Positions 37,484-47,481 of a stretch of DNA of 64,000 nt are shown in pieces (position 1 is the stretch's first letter; every line of letters begins with the position of its first letter). The DNA is from CAVYEM01 sp963767635 (GTDB taxonomy: Bacteria; Vulcanimicrobiota; Vulcanimicrobiia; Vulcanimicrobiales; Vulcanimicrobiaceae). Where the stretch lies: contig CAVYEM010000001.1 in NCBI GenBank assembly GCA_963767635.1, forward strand, positions 806,001-870,000, written 5' to 3'. The position numbers and the translations under genes are program-made. The notes below the pieces were generated by a model. It worked only from the letters and a program-made list of their open reading frames with translations, was not told the origin of the DNA and did no database searches.

Positions 37484-38761
37484 TTGCGGATTTTGATCGT
37501 CGGAACCGGAGCGCGCGAAGATGCGCTCTCGTGGCGTCTGAACGCTTCGCCGTCGTGCGAGGCGGTGTTCGCGGCACCGGGAAACGCCGGCACCGCATCG
37601 CGCGGTGAAAACTGGAACATTGCGCCGACCGATGGAAAAGCGATCGTCGAACGGTGCGTACGAGAAAACATCGATCTGGTCGTGTTGGGCCCCGAACATT
37701 CCATCGCAGCGGGCGTGGGCGATCGGCTGCGGGAAGCGCGGATTCCGACCTTCGGCCCCAACCGTTCGGGCGGCCGGCTCGAATCCAGCAAAGTATTTTC
37801 AAAGCGGTTCATGGAGCGCCACGGCGTGCCGACGGCGCACGCGGCGATCGTCCATTCGCTCGACGGTGCGCTCAAAGCGCTGGATGACTGGCGCGGAGAG
37901 TGCGTCGTGAAAGCCGACGGCTTGGCTGCGGGAAAGGGCGTCGTCGTCGCACCCGACGCCAATGCCGCGCGAGAAATCGTGCAGGATTGGTACGCGCACA
38001 ATCACATACCGGGCGGCGGTACCGACGTGCTGCTGGAAGAAAAGCTGGAAGGGCGCGAAGTGAGCGTCTTTGCAGTGTGTGACGGGCGCGCCATGTATCC
38101 GATCGCGGCGGCATGCGATTATAAACGCGCCGGCGACAACGATACAGGCCCCAACACCGGTGGCATGGGTGCCTATTCTCCACCTGCGGGATTCCCTGAA
38201 GATCTCGAGGATCGCGTGCGCGAACGCATCGTGGCTCCCGTTCTGCGCGGGCTGCTTGCCGAGGGCGAACAGTACATCGGCATGTTGTACTGTGGCCTGA
38301 TGCTGACGGCGCTTGGACCGTACGTGATCGAATTCAACGCGCGTTTCGGCGATCCGGAAACGCAAGCGCTCATGCCACGCGTCAGCGGTGATTTTGCCGC
38401 ACTGCTCAAATCCGCTGCGGACGGCGCGGTCGATTTGAGCGCGGCGTCGTTTTCCTCACGCGCTTGCGTGAGCGTCGTGCTTGCAACGGAAGACTATCCT
38501 CGCGCCAGTTCGCGCGTGGCTGGGCTCCCCGCAGTGCTAAATGCCGGAGCCGATGCTCACGTGTTTTGGGGAGGTTCAACGCTCGACGCCGACGGCAGCG
38601 TGTCTTCCGGCGGCGGTCGCGTGCTGACGGTCAGCGCTGTAGGTGAAAATTTGCAGAGCGCGCGTGAGGGCGCGTACGAAGCGGTAGGCCGGCTGGCCGC
38701 GCAAATCGACGCGGGCAACCGGCTGACGTACCGCACGGATATTGCCAGGCTGCATGCCTGA
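37484..38761 (+). CDS. purD: Phosphoribosylamine-glycine ligase
   Basis: Second step of purine synthesis, an ATP-grasp ligase of 425 residues. Conserved: ILIVGTGAREDALSW (usual GxGGREHA, here changed to GTGAREDA), VVKADGLAAGKGVVVA, LLEEKLEGREVSVFAVCDG, NTGGMGAYSP, and EFNARFGDPETQ for metal binding. The start is TTG 37484. The altered REDA in place of REHA at the phosphoribosylamine site is unusual but tolerated elsewhere. It is 6 bases from guaA. Confidence 0.94.
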   Translation: MRILIVGTGAREDALSWRLNASPSCEAVFAAPGNAGTASRGENWNIAPTDGKAIVERCVRENIDLVVLGPEHSIAAGVGDRLREARIPTFGPNRSGGRLESSKVFSKRFMERHGVPTAHAAIVHSLDGALKALDDWRGECVVKADGLAAGKGVVVAPDANAAREIVQDWYAHNHIPGGGTDVLLEEKLEGREVSVFAVCDGRAMYPIAAACDYKRAGDNDTGPNTGGMGAYSPPAGFPEDLEDRVRERIVAPVLRGLLAEGEQYIGMLYCGLMLTALGPYVIEFNARFGDPETQALMPRVSGDFAALLKSAADGAVDLSAASFSSRACVSVVLATEDYPRASSRVAGLPAVLNAGADAHVFWGGSTLDADGSVSSGGGRVLTVSAVGENLQSAREGAYEAVGRLAAQIDAGNRLTYRTDIARLHA

Positions 38762-38768
38762 ACGGAAT

Positions 38769-38966
38769 TTAGCGCTCCCGCACCATTCTGACGTATTCGT
38801 CCGCGTAGAATTGCAGCGCGCGCTCCGGAAGAGCGCCCACGCCCTCGGTCGATGCGATTTTGCGAACACGGCGCATGGCTTGGTCGTACGTCACGGTGCC
38901 GTGTTCGCTCGCTGCCGTTCGTTTGAGGGCCATCCAGATGCGTTCTGCAGGTTGGTCGCCGATCAT
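38769..38966 (-). CDS. Small hypothetical protein (65 aa)
   Basis: From ATG 38966: MIGDQPAERIWMALKRTAAS at the start, then a YDQAMRRVRKIAS helix. The composition is soluble and codon use agrees with neighbours. It sits in the 323-base gap between purD and the BI-1 gene, converging on purD. The frame is open further upstream, but only this part looks like protein. No family recognised. Confidence 0.45.
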   Translation of the reverse strand: MIGDQPAERIWMALKRTAASEHGTVTYDQAMRRVRKIASTEGVGALPERALQFYADEYVRMVRER

Positions 38967-39084
38967 TAGGCATTGAGCATAGCCCTGGTGCCGGACCGGC
39001 CATATACCGAAAACAGAGTACGGAACGGACCGCCTGCCGGTTTGGCGAAACTTCCGTGCCGCAAGGCGGTTATGAGAGGGCAAG

Positions 39085-39753
39085 ATGGCAATGCGTTTTC
39101 AAAGCCCGGCCGGATCTGTGGGGTACGCGCCGGCAATCCCGGTTCAATCGCTGCTCGGCCAGGTGCTGGGCATCACGGCGCTTGGTCTGCTGATTACCGC
39201 GGGGGCTGCTTACCTATTTCAAGGAGTCAGCTACGGTGCGGGCCTGATTGCGATGATCGTCGGCTTCCTCGTGTTGATAGCGATCAACGCGACCAGAGCG
39301 AACGAAGCGCTTTCCCTTTCGTTGTTCTATGCGTTTGCCGCGCTCGAAGGCATCGGCATCGCTCCGACGATTCATGCCTACGTCGCCAACGTCGGTAGCG
39401 GCGTGGTCGTCGACGCGGCTGCGACGACGGGTCTGGGGATGCTGGCGCTGGCGTGCATCGTCTATGCGACCGGCTTGGACCTGCGACGTTTTCAGGGATA
39501 TTTTTTCCTCGCACTGATTGGCCTGGTCGTCGTCGGAATCATCTCCGCATTTACTCATTGGGTGCATCCCACGGTGTACTCCTGGCTGACGCTGTTGATC
39601 TTCACGGGGCTCGTGCTCGTAGATTTCGCGCGCATTCGCGCCGGGGGAGCCGGATTCACGCCCGTGCAACTCGCGGTCCAAATATACTTGGACGCGATCA
39701 ACATCTTCTTGGCGTTGCTGCAGCTCTTCGGCGCTCGGCGCAGCGAGGATTAA
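39085..39753 (+). CDS. BAX inhibitor-1/YccA family membrane protein
   Basis: 222 residues with about seven hydrophobic segments and the BI-1 family pattern, ending LTLLIFTGLVLVDFARIR and IYLDAINIFLALLQLFGARR. The family includes E. coli YbhL/YccA and the B. subtilis calcium leak channel YetJ; the role in this organism is unknown. ATG 39085. It lies between purD and purF, 47 bases before the latter, with no functional link evident. Confidence 0.9.
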   Translation: MAMRFQSPAGSVGYAPAIPVQSLLGQVLGITALGLLITAGAAYLFQGVSYGAGLIAMIVGFLVLIAINATRANEALSLSLFYAFAALEGIGIAPTIHAYVANVGSGVVVDAAATTGLGMLALACIVYATGLDLRRFQGYFFLALIGLVVVGIISAFTHWVHPTVYSWLTLLIFTGLVLVDFARIRAGGAGFTPVQLAVQIYLDAINIFLALLQLFGARRSED

Positions 39754-39799
39754 TCGCACGCTGCCGGAACGCCGACGGCAGACTTAGAATACGGATTTT

Positions 39800-41161
39800 A
39801 TGTGCGGCATAACCGGCGTTTACGCACCAGGCCACGATGCCGCTCGACTGGCGTTCTTTGCGCTGTACGCCTTGCAACACCGAGGCCAAGAGTCCGCCGG
39901 CATCGCGGCGGCCGACGGGGGCACGATCCGCTCGCACAAAGAGATGGGGCTGATCGGGGCGATCTTCGACGAGGACATCTTGAGCCGTCTTGGCGGCCAC
40001 ATCGCCGTCGGCCACACGCGGTACTCCACGACCGGATCGTCGATCGTGGTGAACGCGCAGCCGTTGCTCGAACGCACGGAACTAGGCGACTTCGCGTTTG
40101 CGCACAACGGCAACATCACGAACACCGATGAACTGCGCGAGACGCTATCGCCGACGGTAACGCTGCAGGCGACGTCCGATTCCGAAGTGATGGCCAAGCT
40201 GCTGGTCGAGTCCGAGGGCTCGATGCTCGAGCGCATCGCCTCGGTTCTGCAGCGCGCGCGTGGCGCGTATTCCGTCGTCCTGTGCACGCACGATCAGCTC
40301 TACGCGTTTCGCGATCCCTGGGGCGTTCGGCCGCTGTGCTTGGGCAAATACGGCGCAGGCTGGGTCGTGGCATCCGAATCGTGCGCGCTCTCGACGATCG
40401 GCGCGACGTACGAACGCGAACTCGAACCAGGCGAAATCCTGCGCATCGACGCGAGCGGGATCGAATCGGTCACCGTGCGAGTGGACGAGACACCCGCGCT
40501 ATGCATGTTCGAATACATCTATTTCGCGCGTCCTGATTCCAAACTCGCCGGCCGATCGATCTACATGGCGCGCCATCGCATGGGCGAGCGCCTGGCGGAA
40601 GAGTACCCGGTGGAGGCGGACGTCGTGATGGCGGTCCCGGATTCCGCGGTTCCGGGCGGTATCGGCTACGCCGCGAAAAGCGGTCTGCCGTACGTTGAGG
40701 GCCTTATCAAAAATCGGTATATTGGACGCACCTTCATTAGCCCGGATCAGCGCCTGCGCAGCCGCGGCGTGCATTTAAAGTTCAATCCCGTCACGGAAAA
40801 CTTGCAGGGCCAGCGTGTCGTGGTCGTCGATGATTCAATCGTGCGCGGCACGACGACGCCACGCATCGTCCAATTGTTGCGCGAGGCCGGCGCCACGGAA
40901 GTGCACGTGCGAGTGACGTCGCCGCCGATCAGACACCCCTGTTATCTGGGCGTCGATATGGCGACCTATGATGAATTAATTGCCGCCAACTACACCGTCG
41001 AAGAAATCTGCCACAAGATCGGTGCAGATTCGCTGGGATATCTGAGCCTAGAAGGGCTGATTGCCGCAACCGGACGGGATGCAAACGAGATGTGCCTGGG
41101 CTGCCTTACCGGCGTGTATCCGAACGTTCCGGCCGCACACAAACCGCGCGTGCTCGTTTAG
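39800..41161 (+). CDS. purF: Amidophosphoribosyltransferase
   Basis: First committed step of purine synthesis. The 453 residues start MCGITGVYAPG, with Cys2 as glutaminase nucleophile after Met removal. HRGQESAGIA, GHTRYSTTGSS and AHNGNITN mark the Ntn domain; VVVDDSIVRGTTT is the PRPP loop. Cysteines near the end (MCLGCLTG) recall the Fe-S cluster of B. subtilis-type PurF, though the four-Cys set was not confirmed. It starts with ATG at 39800, 46 bases after the BI-1 gene. Confidence 0.95.
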   Translation: MCGITGVYAPGHDAARLAFFALYALQHRGQESAGIAAADGGTIRSHKEMGLIGAIFDEDILSRLGGHIAVGHTRYSTTGSSIVVNAQPLLERTELGDFAFAHNGNITNTDELRETLSPTVTLQATSDSEVMAKLLVESEGSMLERIASVLQRARGAYSVVLCTHDQLYAFRDPWGVRPLCLGKYGAGWVVASESCALSTIGATYERELEPGEILRIDASGIESVTVRVDETPALCMFEYIYFARPDSKLAGRSIYMARHRMGERLAEEYPVEADVVMAVPDSAVPGGIGYAAKSGLPYVEGLIKNRYIGRTFISPDQRLRSRGVHLKFNPVTENLQGQRVVVVDDSIVRGTTTPRIVQLLREAGATEVHVRVTSPPIRHPCYLGVDMATYDELIAANYTVEEICHKIGADSLGYLSLEGLIAATGRDANEMCLGCLTGVYPNVPAAHKPRVLV

Positions 41162-41190
41162 CGTCTGCAGGCAGCGGCAATATCTTTGCC

Positions 41191-42859
41191 GTGCTCGAGC
41201 GACTAAAGACCATCATCGGCGCCACCGGAGAGCGCCGGCGGTGGTACGCCCTGGCAAACGCGTGCATTTCGGTGCTGATGGCGCTGCTCGACGTCACGAT
41301 CGTCAACGTCGCGCTTCCAACGCTCCAGCGAGACCTGCACGCACAGTTTGCCGAGCTGCAGTGGATCGTCAACGCTTACGCTCTGGCGCTTGCGGTCGTG
41401 CTCGTAACCGGCGGCCGCTTGAGCGACATTTTCGGGCGGCGGCGATTCTTGATCGTCGGCCTTTCCATTTTCACGTTCGGCTCGCTGCTGGCGGGGCTTT
41501 CCGGCGTGTTTACGTTCGGCGATCTGCCGAAGATCGATGCGCTCCTGGGAGCGCGCGTGATCCAAGGCGCCGGCTCGGCAATCATGCTGCCGGTGTCCTT
41601 GGCCATCGTTTCGCAGGCGTTCGCAGATCGGCAAAAGGGTGTTGCAATCGGCTACTGGGGCGCAATGAGCGGCGTTGGTCTGGCCGCCGGCCCGCTCGTC
41701 GGCGGCTTGCTGATCGCACATTTCGGATGGCCGTCGATATTTTTTCTGAACCTGCCCATCGGCGTCATCTCGATTCTCCTCAGCTTTTTGACGATCGATG
41801 AAAGCCGCGACGAGTCGGCCGCAGGCGGCATAGATTGGTACGGCACTGCCGCCCTTTCGGTCGCGGTGTTCATGCTCGTGTGGGGCCTCATTCGCCTTGA
41901 CGCGATGTCCGGCCGCCCTCTGCTCGTAATGGCTTGGCCCTTCGCCATCGCGCTGGGTGCTTTTGCGGCGCTGGTATGGATCGAATCACGCACCAAGCAG
42001 CCGATGATCGATTTCGGTCTTTTTCGCAATCGCAGCTTTACGGGAGATGCGCTTGCCGTGTTCGCGCTCTCGTCCGCGCTGGTGGGGTTCATTTTCTTCC
42101 TGACGCTGTATTTGCAAAATGCGTTGGGCTTCGATCCGCTCCAGACGGGAATCCGGCTGCTGCCGATGACCGTACTGGTCGGAATTTGCGCGCCCATTGC
42201 CGGACGATATACCGACAAGGTGGGGCCGCGCTGGATTATCGCATGCGGACTTTTCCTCGGAGCAATCGGCGCCTATTTGGCCACGCGAATTACGCCAGCC
42301 GACACGCAGGCGCAGTGGACCGTGCTCGTCCCCACGTTCGTGCTGATCGGCATCGGTTTGGGTGCGGCGGGCGCGCCGATTAATACGGTCGCCGTCGGAA
42401 CAGTCGAAGAAGGCAAAGCGGGCGTCGCGTCGGGGATCATCAACGTATGCCGGCAAATCGGTACGGCGTTCGGGATCGCGTTTCTGGGAGTAGTTTTAAC
42501 CAGCCATTACAACGCGCAAGTGCAGCGCGGGATCATGCACGTGCATGCCGCGCAGATCGGTCAGGCGGCGAAACGCCGCATCGCCTCGGCCGTCGAAAAG
42601 GCCGGTCCTCAAGCCGGAAGCGCAGGGCTGGCGCAAGCGCCCGAACCGATCAAGAACTTTCCGCTTTTCACCCAAATTTCGAAAGAAACGCGCGCGGCCT
42701 GGATTCGCAGCTTCGCGCTGACGATGAGGGTTTCGGCGGGTCTCGTGCTGGCCGGTGCGTTGGCTGCTCGTGCTCCTGATTCGCCGGGAAGATCTACGCT
42801 CCGATTCGCCGCCCGTTCAAGGCTCGGGAAAGCGGCGCTCGCGCACGTCGTCGGCGTAA
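41191..42859 (+). CDS. MFS drug-type exporter, DHA2 (14-TM) family (one-base insertion near the 3' end)
   Basis: About 555 residues with many hydrophobic segments. DHA2 motifs include LDVTIVNVALPTLQRDL in TM1, GGRLSDIFGRRRFL after TM2 and GPLVGGLL in TM5. It exports drugs or other compounds by proton antiport; substrate unknown. In the last helix the literal frame turns hydrophilic after LAGALAA. Skipping one base at about 42769 restores VLLIRREDLRSDSPPVQ and a TAA at 42857. With that end it overlaps panB tail-to-tail by 43 bases; read literally, the overlap would be 204 bases. The start is GTG 41191. Confidence 0.85.
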
Positions 42860-43623
42860 GCGCGCAACGCTCCGGTCGCTGCCGTGCCGAGATCCGCGTA
42901 CCGCTTGACGAAGCTCGGCGCGCTCGAATACATCCCCAGCAAATCGTGAAGCACGAGCACTTGCGCGTCGCAGTCCGGGCCGGCGCCGATCCCAATGGTG
43001 GGAATGTCCAGCGCGTTTGAGATTTCACGCGCGATGTCGTGGTCGATCACTTCGAGCACGATCGCAAATGCGCCGGCGGCCTGCACCGCCTGCGCATCGG
43101 CCATCAACCGTTCGCGGTTCTTGCGCACCTTATAGCCCGGGCCTAGGCCGGCGGTTTGCGGCGTGACGCCGATGTGCCCCACGACCGGTATTCCGGCAGC
43201 CACGATGGCGCGAATGCGGTTTGCCATGTGTTCGCCGCCTTCGATTTTCACCGAACACGCGCCGCCTTTTTTGACCAGCCGAATCGCGCTGCGAACGGCC
43301 TGCTCGTCACCGACCTGATACGAACCGAACGGCAAGTCGACGATGATATGCGCGTGCTGCGTGCTGCGGCAAACGGCCTGCGCATGATGCACCATGTCGC
43401 CCAGGGTGACGGGCGTCGTTCCATCGTAGCCCAGCACGTTGTTTCCTACGCTGTCGCCGACGAGGATGACGTCGATGCCGGCTTGTTCCGCAAACGCGGC
43501 AAAAGGTGCATCGTAGGCGGTGATCACCGGAAAGATGGCGCGACCTTTTCTTTTGCGGATGCTCGCGGCCGTAAGCCGCCGAACGGAACCAGCCGATCTG
43601 CCGTTTTCGGGAATATTGGTCAC
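42817..43623 (-). CDS. panB: 3-methyl-2-oxobutanoate hydroxymethyltransferase
   Basis: First step of pantothenate synthesis, making ketopantoate with methylene-THF. About 268 residues from GTG 43623 (start TNIPENGRSAGSVRRL). Conserved: ITAYDAPFAAFAEQAGIDVILVGDS, DLPFGSY, VKIEGGE, GHIGVTPQ, TIGIGAGPDCDAQVLV and HDLLGM. The frame is open 39 codons further upstream without family sequence. Its GTG is one base from the divergent GTG of the secreted peptide gene, so one of the two starts may be misplaced. Confidence 0.92.
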   Translation of the reverse strand: MTNIPENGRSAGSVRRLTAASIRKRKGRAIFPVITAYDAPFAAFAEQAGIDVILVGDSVGNNVLGYDGTTPVTLGDMVHHAQAVCRSTQHAHIIVDLPFGSYQVGDEQAVRSAIRLVKKGGACSVKIEGGEHMANRIRAIVAAGIPVVGHIGVTPQTAGLGPGYKVRKNRERLMADAQAVQAAGAFAIVLEVIDHDIAREISNALDIPTIGIGAGPDCDAQVLVLHDLLGMYSSAPSFVKRYADLGTAATGALRAYADDVRERRFPEP

Positions 43624-43624
43624 G

Positions 43625-43894
43625 GTGCTCAAGATTCTTCGCCTGTTCTTAGCCGTACCGTTGTTGGCGGAGGCATTCTGCGCGGCGTCGCCTGTGCCCC
43701 GCACCGCCGCCGTGCGAGCGCCGTTCATTGATGCCGGCAACCCGCCGCGCCGGCCGCTGTCGGTCGATGGCGTCGTGCTCGTATTTCACCCAAACGGCAA
43801 TACGTATGGAACGAATCCCGGGCGACTCGGATATGATGCGCTCGAACACTTGAGCGCGCCGCTACCGTACACGCTCGGTGCAGTCGCGCGATAG
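43625..43894 (+). CDS. Small secreted hypothetical protein
   Basis: 89 residues from GTG 43625: a signal peptide-like start LKILRLFLAVPLLAEAFCAA, then a short proline-rich segment and DGVVLVFHPNGNTYGTNPG. No family recognised. The start abuts the panB start, which leaves no room for a promoter of its own, and the frame is open upstream inside panB, so the call is weak. Confidence 0.4.
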   Translation: MLKILRLFLAVPLLAEAFCAASPVPRTAAVRAPFIDAGNPPRRPLSVDGVVLVFHPNGNTYGTNPGRLGYDALEHLSAPLPYTLGAVAR

Positions 43895-44021
43895 GCGTTA
43901 TTCCTTACGCCTGCGTCGGGGGAATGGAGCGTAGGCCCACGAACGCACCCTATGTCGGTCCCAGCATGCGGCATCGCCATATGCATCCGGGCTTTTTCTC
44001 GTTATAGAAAGGCCGCGTTCG

Positions 44022-44813
44022 ATGAAACAACGGTTTGCGCTTGCGCTGTTTGCGCTCAGTTTAGCGGCGTGCGGAGGCGGAGGCGGCGGCAGCCCGACGG
44101 TGACTCCGACACAGGCACCCGCACAAGCGCCAACACAAGCACCTTCGGTTTCCGGCGACATGCTGGCCGTGAGCCAAAACAAAGGCTGGAACTATCACGG
44201 GACGCTTCAAGGGACCGCCGTGACGATAACGCTGTATGCGGATCCCATTTCAAACGGCGTGACGCCGATCGTCGCGCTCGCAGCGGTAGGAACGCTGTCC
44301 GATGCGACAGCGGGCCAGAAGATCGCCGCGGCAACGGTATCGTCATCAACTACCGGATATGACGTTACCGGCTACACGTTATATAATACGGACGGTTCTG
44401 TCTATTCCAGCGGTGCGCTGCCCAGCGGTTCGGAGTTGGTGCCCGCGACCTTAACGCTCGGCCAAACCTTTACCCCGTACGCGGGCATGACGGCCACGGT
44501 CACAACCGTCGGCAGCGTTCCGGGCGTGAGCGGCTGCCCGGTTGCGGCGAGCGGTGCTACCGTCACCTATGCGTTCCAGGGTCAGTCGTATCAGGTGTCC
44601 TATGTACCCGGGTGTGGTTTGACGCAGTTCGTCGGCAATCACGGCGAAACGTTCACGCTCTCTTCCGTGGGAACGTATCAACTCGGCACGCTCGGCGACG
44701 TGCGGCGCATGACGTCGCTGACGCTTTTCGACACGGTGAAATCCGTGTTTCACGTCGTTGCTTTGGGGCAGCGTTGGCACAGCGCTTTGGCGGGTATGCT
44801 GCCGGCGCACTAA
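44022..44813 (+). CDS. Lipoprotein with Gly-rich linker, hypothetical
   Basis: 263 residues. Start KQRFALALFALSLAACGGGGG gives a lipoprotein signal with lipobox LAAC and Cys17. A Gly/Ser run and a Pro/Gln/Ala repeat (PTQAPAQAPTQAP) form a tether, followed by a Thr/Ser/Gly-rich beta-type domain with two Cys that may form a disulfide. No family recognised. The ATG is preceded by AGAAAGG. It converges on pepA, 24 bases between the stops. Confidence 0.75.
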   Translation: MKQRFALALFALSLAACGGGGGGSPTVTPTQAPAQAPTQAPSVSGDMLAVSQNKGWNYHGTLQGTAVTITLYADPISNGVTPIVALAAVGTLSDATAGQKIAAATVSSSTTGYDVTGYTLYNTDGSVYSSGALPSGSELVPATLTLGQTFTPYAGMTATVTTVGSVPGVSGCPVAASGATVTYAFQGQSYQVSYVPGCGLTQFVGNHGETFTLSSVGTYQLGTLGDVRRMTSLTLFDTVKSVFHVVALGQRWHSALAGMLPAH

Positions 44814-44822
44814 CCACAAAGC

Positions 44823-44855
44823 GCCGCGCATGTTTGGTTACGACGAAAGCGCGGC
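44823..44855 (+). terminator. Weak candidate terminator hairpin
   Basis: GCCGCGC (44823-44829) and GCGCGGC (44849-44855) can pair across a 19-base loop, followed by GGCTTTT. It begins 10 bases after the lipoprotein stop and lies partly within the pepA 3' end. The long loop makes it weak. Confidence 0.3.
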
Positions 44856-46378
44856 GGCTTTTCGGGAAGCGCCGTTGTTGTGCACGACTGGCGTTCCAGC
44901 CAGTTGTTCGACCAGCGAAATAAACGCTCGCACAGGCGTGCCCGTAGGACCTTTGGCTTGCCAAGCGGACTCTCCGTCGAGATACGCAGTGCCGGCGATA
45001 TCGAGGTGAATCCACGGCGTCTGGTCGACGAACGCTTTCAGAAACGCCGCCGCCGTCAGCGTGCCTGCCGGACGGCCGCCGGTGTTCTTGAGATCGGCGA
45101 TGTCGCTTTTCATCGCCGTGCTGTAGTCTTCATACAACGGCATGTGCCAGTAGCGCTCGCCGGTCGCTTCCGCACAGGACAAAAACTCATCGACGAACTC
45201 GTCGTTGTTGCTCACGACAGCGCTTGCCGCGTGGCCCAAGGCGATAACGCATGCGCCCGTCAGGGTCGCGCAGTCGACGATCTTATTCGCTCCCAATTTG
45301 TTGGCATAGCAAAGCGCATCGGCCAAAATTAGACGGCCTTCCGCATCCGTGTTGATTACTTCGATCGTTTTGCCGTTCATAGCGGTAAAGATGTCGCCGG
45401 GTTTGGTCGCACGCCCGCCGGGCATGTTCTCGGTAGCGGGGACCAGGCCGACCACGTTGACGTTGGGCCGCAGTTTCCCGAGCGCGCACATGGTCGCGAT
45501 CACGCCGGCGCCGCCCGACATGTCGTACTTCATTTCTTCCATGCGTTCGGCCGGCTTGATCGAAATGCCGCCGCTGTCGAACGTGATCCCCTTGCCGACG
45601 AGCGCCAGCAGATCGTTGCTCTCAGGGCGCCCTTTGTACGTCATGACGATGAATTTTGCAGGTTGCGCGCTGCCTTGCGCAACGGAAAGAAAAGAGCCCA
45701 TTCCGAGCTCGCGACATCTGGCGTCGTCAAAAATTTCAACGTCGAGGCCGGCTTCTCGCCCCTCGTTCGAGGCCTCCTTCGCGAGCCTGCGTGGGCGTCA
45801 TGTCGCTTGCGGGCGTGATCGCCAGGCGACGCGCGAAATTGACCGCCTCACCCAAGATTTGTCCGCGCTCTACGCCCTTTTGCAATGCTTCGCGGTCTAG
45901 GCCGCCGGCAAGTATCGTGACGGTTTCTGCACCGCTGCGTTTGTCGGGATCCTTTTGATACATCGTGGTATCGAACGAACCCGCCAGGGAACCTTCGATC
46001 AGGAACGATGCTGCCGCAGGCTTCGTCCCCTTGCGCTTGCGCAGGAAGCGCGAACGCAATCTCGCGCACGTTGCGGCGACCGAGGTAGCGCACCGCGGCA
46101 CCGGCATAGCGAGCGAGCATCCACGATTCGAACTTCTCGGCGTCACCTAAGCCAACGAGCAGCACACGTTTGTACGGCTTATCATGCGCGTGCAGCAAGC
46201 TCATTTCGCAAAGCTTCCCCCTGATTTCCCCGGATGAAAGAACTTCATCGAGAGCGCCGCCGAGCTCGCCGTTGATTGTTTTGGCGAATCCATCGAGCGG
46301 TGCGCCCGAAAACGCCGGGAGTACGAGCGCCCCAATGCTGCCCGAGCCGGGCGCATCGGCAACGATACGAACTTGCAT
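44838..46378 (-). CDS. pepA: Leucyl aminopeptidase, M17 family (two one-base insertions)
   Basis: Dizinc cytosolic aminopeptidase of about 512 residues when corrected. The C-terminal catalytic domain is intact: VGKGITFDSGGISIKP, and the M17 signature NTDAEGRLILADAL. Two shifts split the rest. Near 46045 (after REIAFAL) skipping one base leads to KGTKPAAASFLIEGSLAGSFD; near 45786 (after SDMTPTQ) skipping one base leads to LAKEASNEGREAGLDVEIF and on to ELGMGSFLSVAQGSAQ. The start is ATG 46378 (QVRIVADAPGSG). Two shifts in one gene could mean decay, but every conserved block survives. Confidence 0.85.
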
Positions 46379-46440
46379 GGTCGACCTTTCCAAGGGAGAA
46401 ACAGTAGGGCCGCAATGGCGACTGAATTGGTTTCTTCCCT

Positions 46441-47481
46441 ATGACCTGCAACCCTGGTCGAGATGCGTATGCCCGGGCCGGCGTCGACATTGCGGCCGGC
46501 AACGAGGCCGTCTCGCGTTATAAGGAAGTCATGCAGGGCTGGCGGCATCCCGGCCAGCTCGAGGCAATCGGCGGCTTCGGCGGCCTTTTCCGCATACCGC
46601 AGGACCCCGGCCGCGCGCTCGTCGCATCGACCGACGGCGTCGGCACGAAAATTCTGATTGCCGCCGAACTGCAGCGCTACGATACCGTGGGCGCCGATCT
46701 CGTCAACCATTGTGTAAACGACATCCTGGTTGCCGGCGCAACGCCGCTGTTTTTCCTCGACTACTATGCCGTAGGTAAATTGGATCCGGAGCTGGCGGCG
46801 CAGGTCGTGCGCGGATGCTTTGAGGCCTGCCGCCAGAACGATTGCGCGCTCCTGGGCGGCGAAACTGCAGAAATGCCCGGATTATATGCGCCGGGACATT
46901 TTGACTTGGCCGGAACGATCGTCGGCATCGTCGATACGGCAAACATCCCCAATGCCGAAGAAGTACAACCCGGCGATGCGATCGTCGGCCTGCCCGCGCG
47001 CGGCCTGCACACGAACGGTTACACGCTGGCGCGCACGCTGATCGCGCGCAGCGAATACGGCGCTGCCTTCGAAGACGCAACTTTTGGCGATGCGCTGCTC
47101 GCGCCGCATCCTTCGTATTATCAGGACGTGCGCGCAATCCAACGGGTCGCGGCCGTGAAGGCCATGGCGCACATCACCGGCGGCGGTTTGCTCGAAAACG
47201 TTTCACGCACGCTGCCGGCGAACGTCAAAGCGATCTTCGAAGAATCGCGCTGGCAAATCCCCGCATTGTTAGACGAACTGTGCAAACGAGGCGGCCTTGG
47301 ACATCAAGAACGTTACCGGACGTTCAATATGGGCATCGGCTACACGCTGATCGTGCCGTTCATGGAAGCATCGAAGGCAATCGGCGCGGTTGCCGGCGCG
47401 AAAGTCGTCGGGTGGATCGAATCGCGGGTAGACGAGGAGCCGCAAGTGGTCGTGCATCCGGCTCGACAGCGCGGCGGGTGA
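46441..47481 (+). CDS. purM: Phosphoribosylformylglycinamidine cyclo-ligase (AIR synthetase)
   Basis: Closes the imidazole ring of FGAM. It has 346 residues. Conserved: ARAGVDIAAGNEAV (12-25), STDGVGTKILIA, DLVNHCVNDILVAGATPLFFLDY, LLGGETAEMPG, ARGLHTNGYTLAR and HITGGGLLENV. ATG 46441 is 62 bases from the divergent pepA start. Its stop overlaps the GTG start of the GNAT-purN fusion (GTGA), so it forms a two-gene purine unit. Confidence 0.95.
   Translation: MTCNPGRDAYARAGVDIAAGNEAVSRYKEVMQGWRHPGQLEAIGGFGGLFRIPQDPGRALVASTDGVGTKILIAAELQRYDTVGADLVNHCVNDILVAGATPLFFLDYYAVGKLDPELAAQVVRGCFEACRQNDCALLGGETAEMPGLYAPGHFDLAGTIVGIVDTANIPNAEEVQPGDAIVGLPARGLHTNGYTLARTLIARSEYGAAFEDATFGDALLAPHPSYYQDVRAIQRVAAVKAMAHITGGGLLENVSRTLPANVKAIFEESRWQIPALLDELCKRGGLGHQERYRTFNMGIGYTLIVPFMEASKAIGAVAGAKVVGWIESRVDEEPQVVVHPARQRGG

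Noticed and set aside
41092..43020. 642-residue MFS protein reading to 43020
   Set aside because: Its last ~80 residues are the antisense of panB and hydrophilic. A one-base correction restores the final membrane helix and an earlier stop at 42859.
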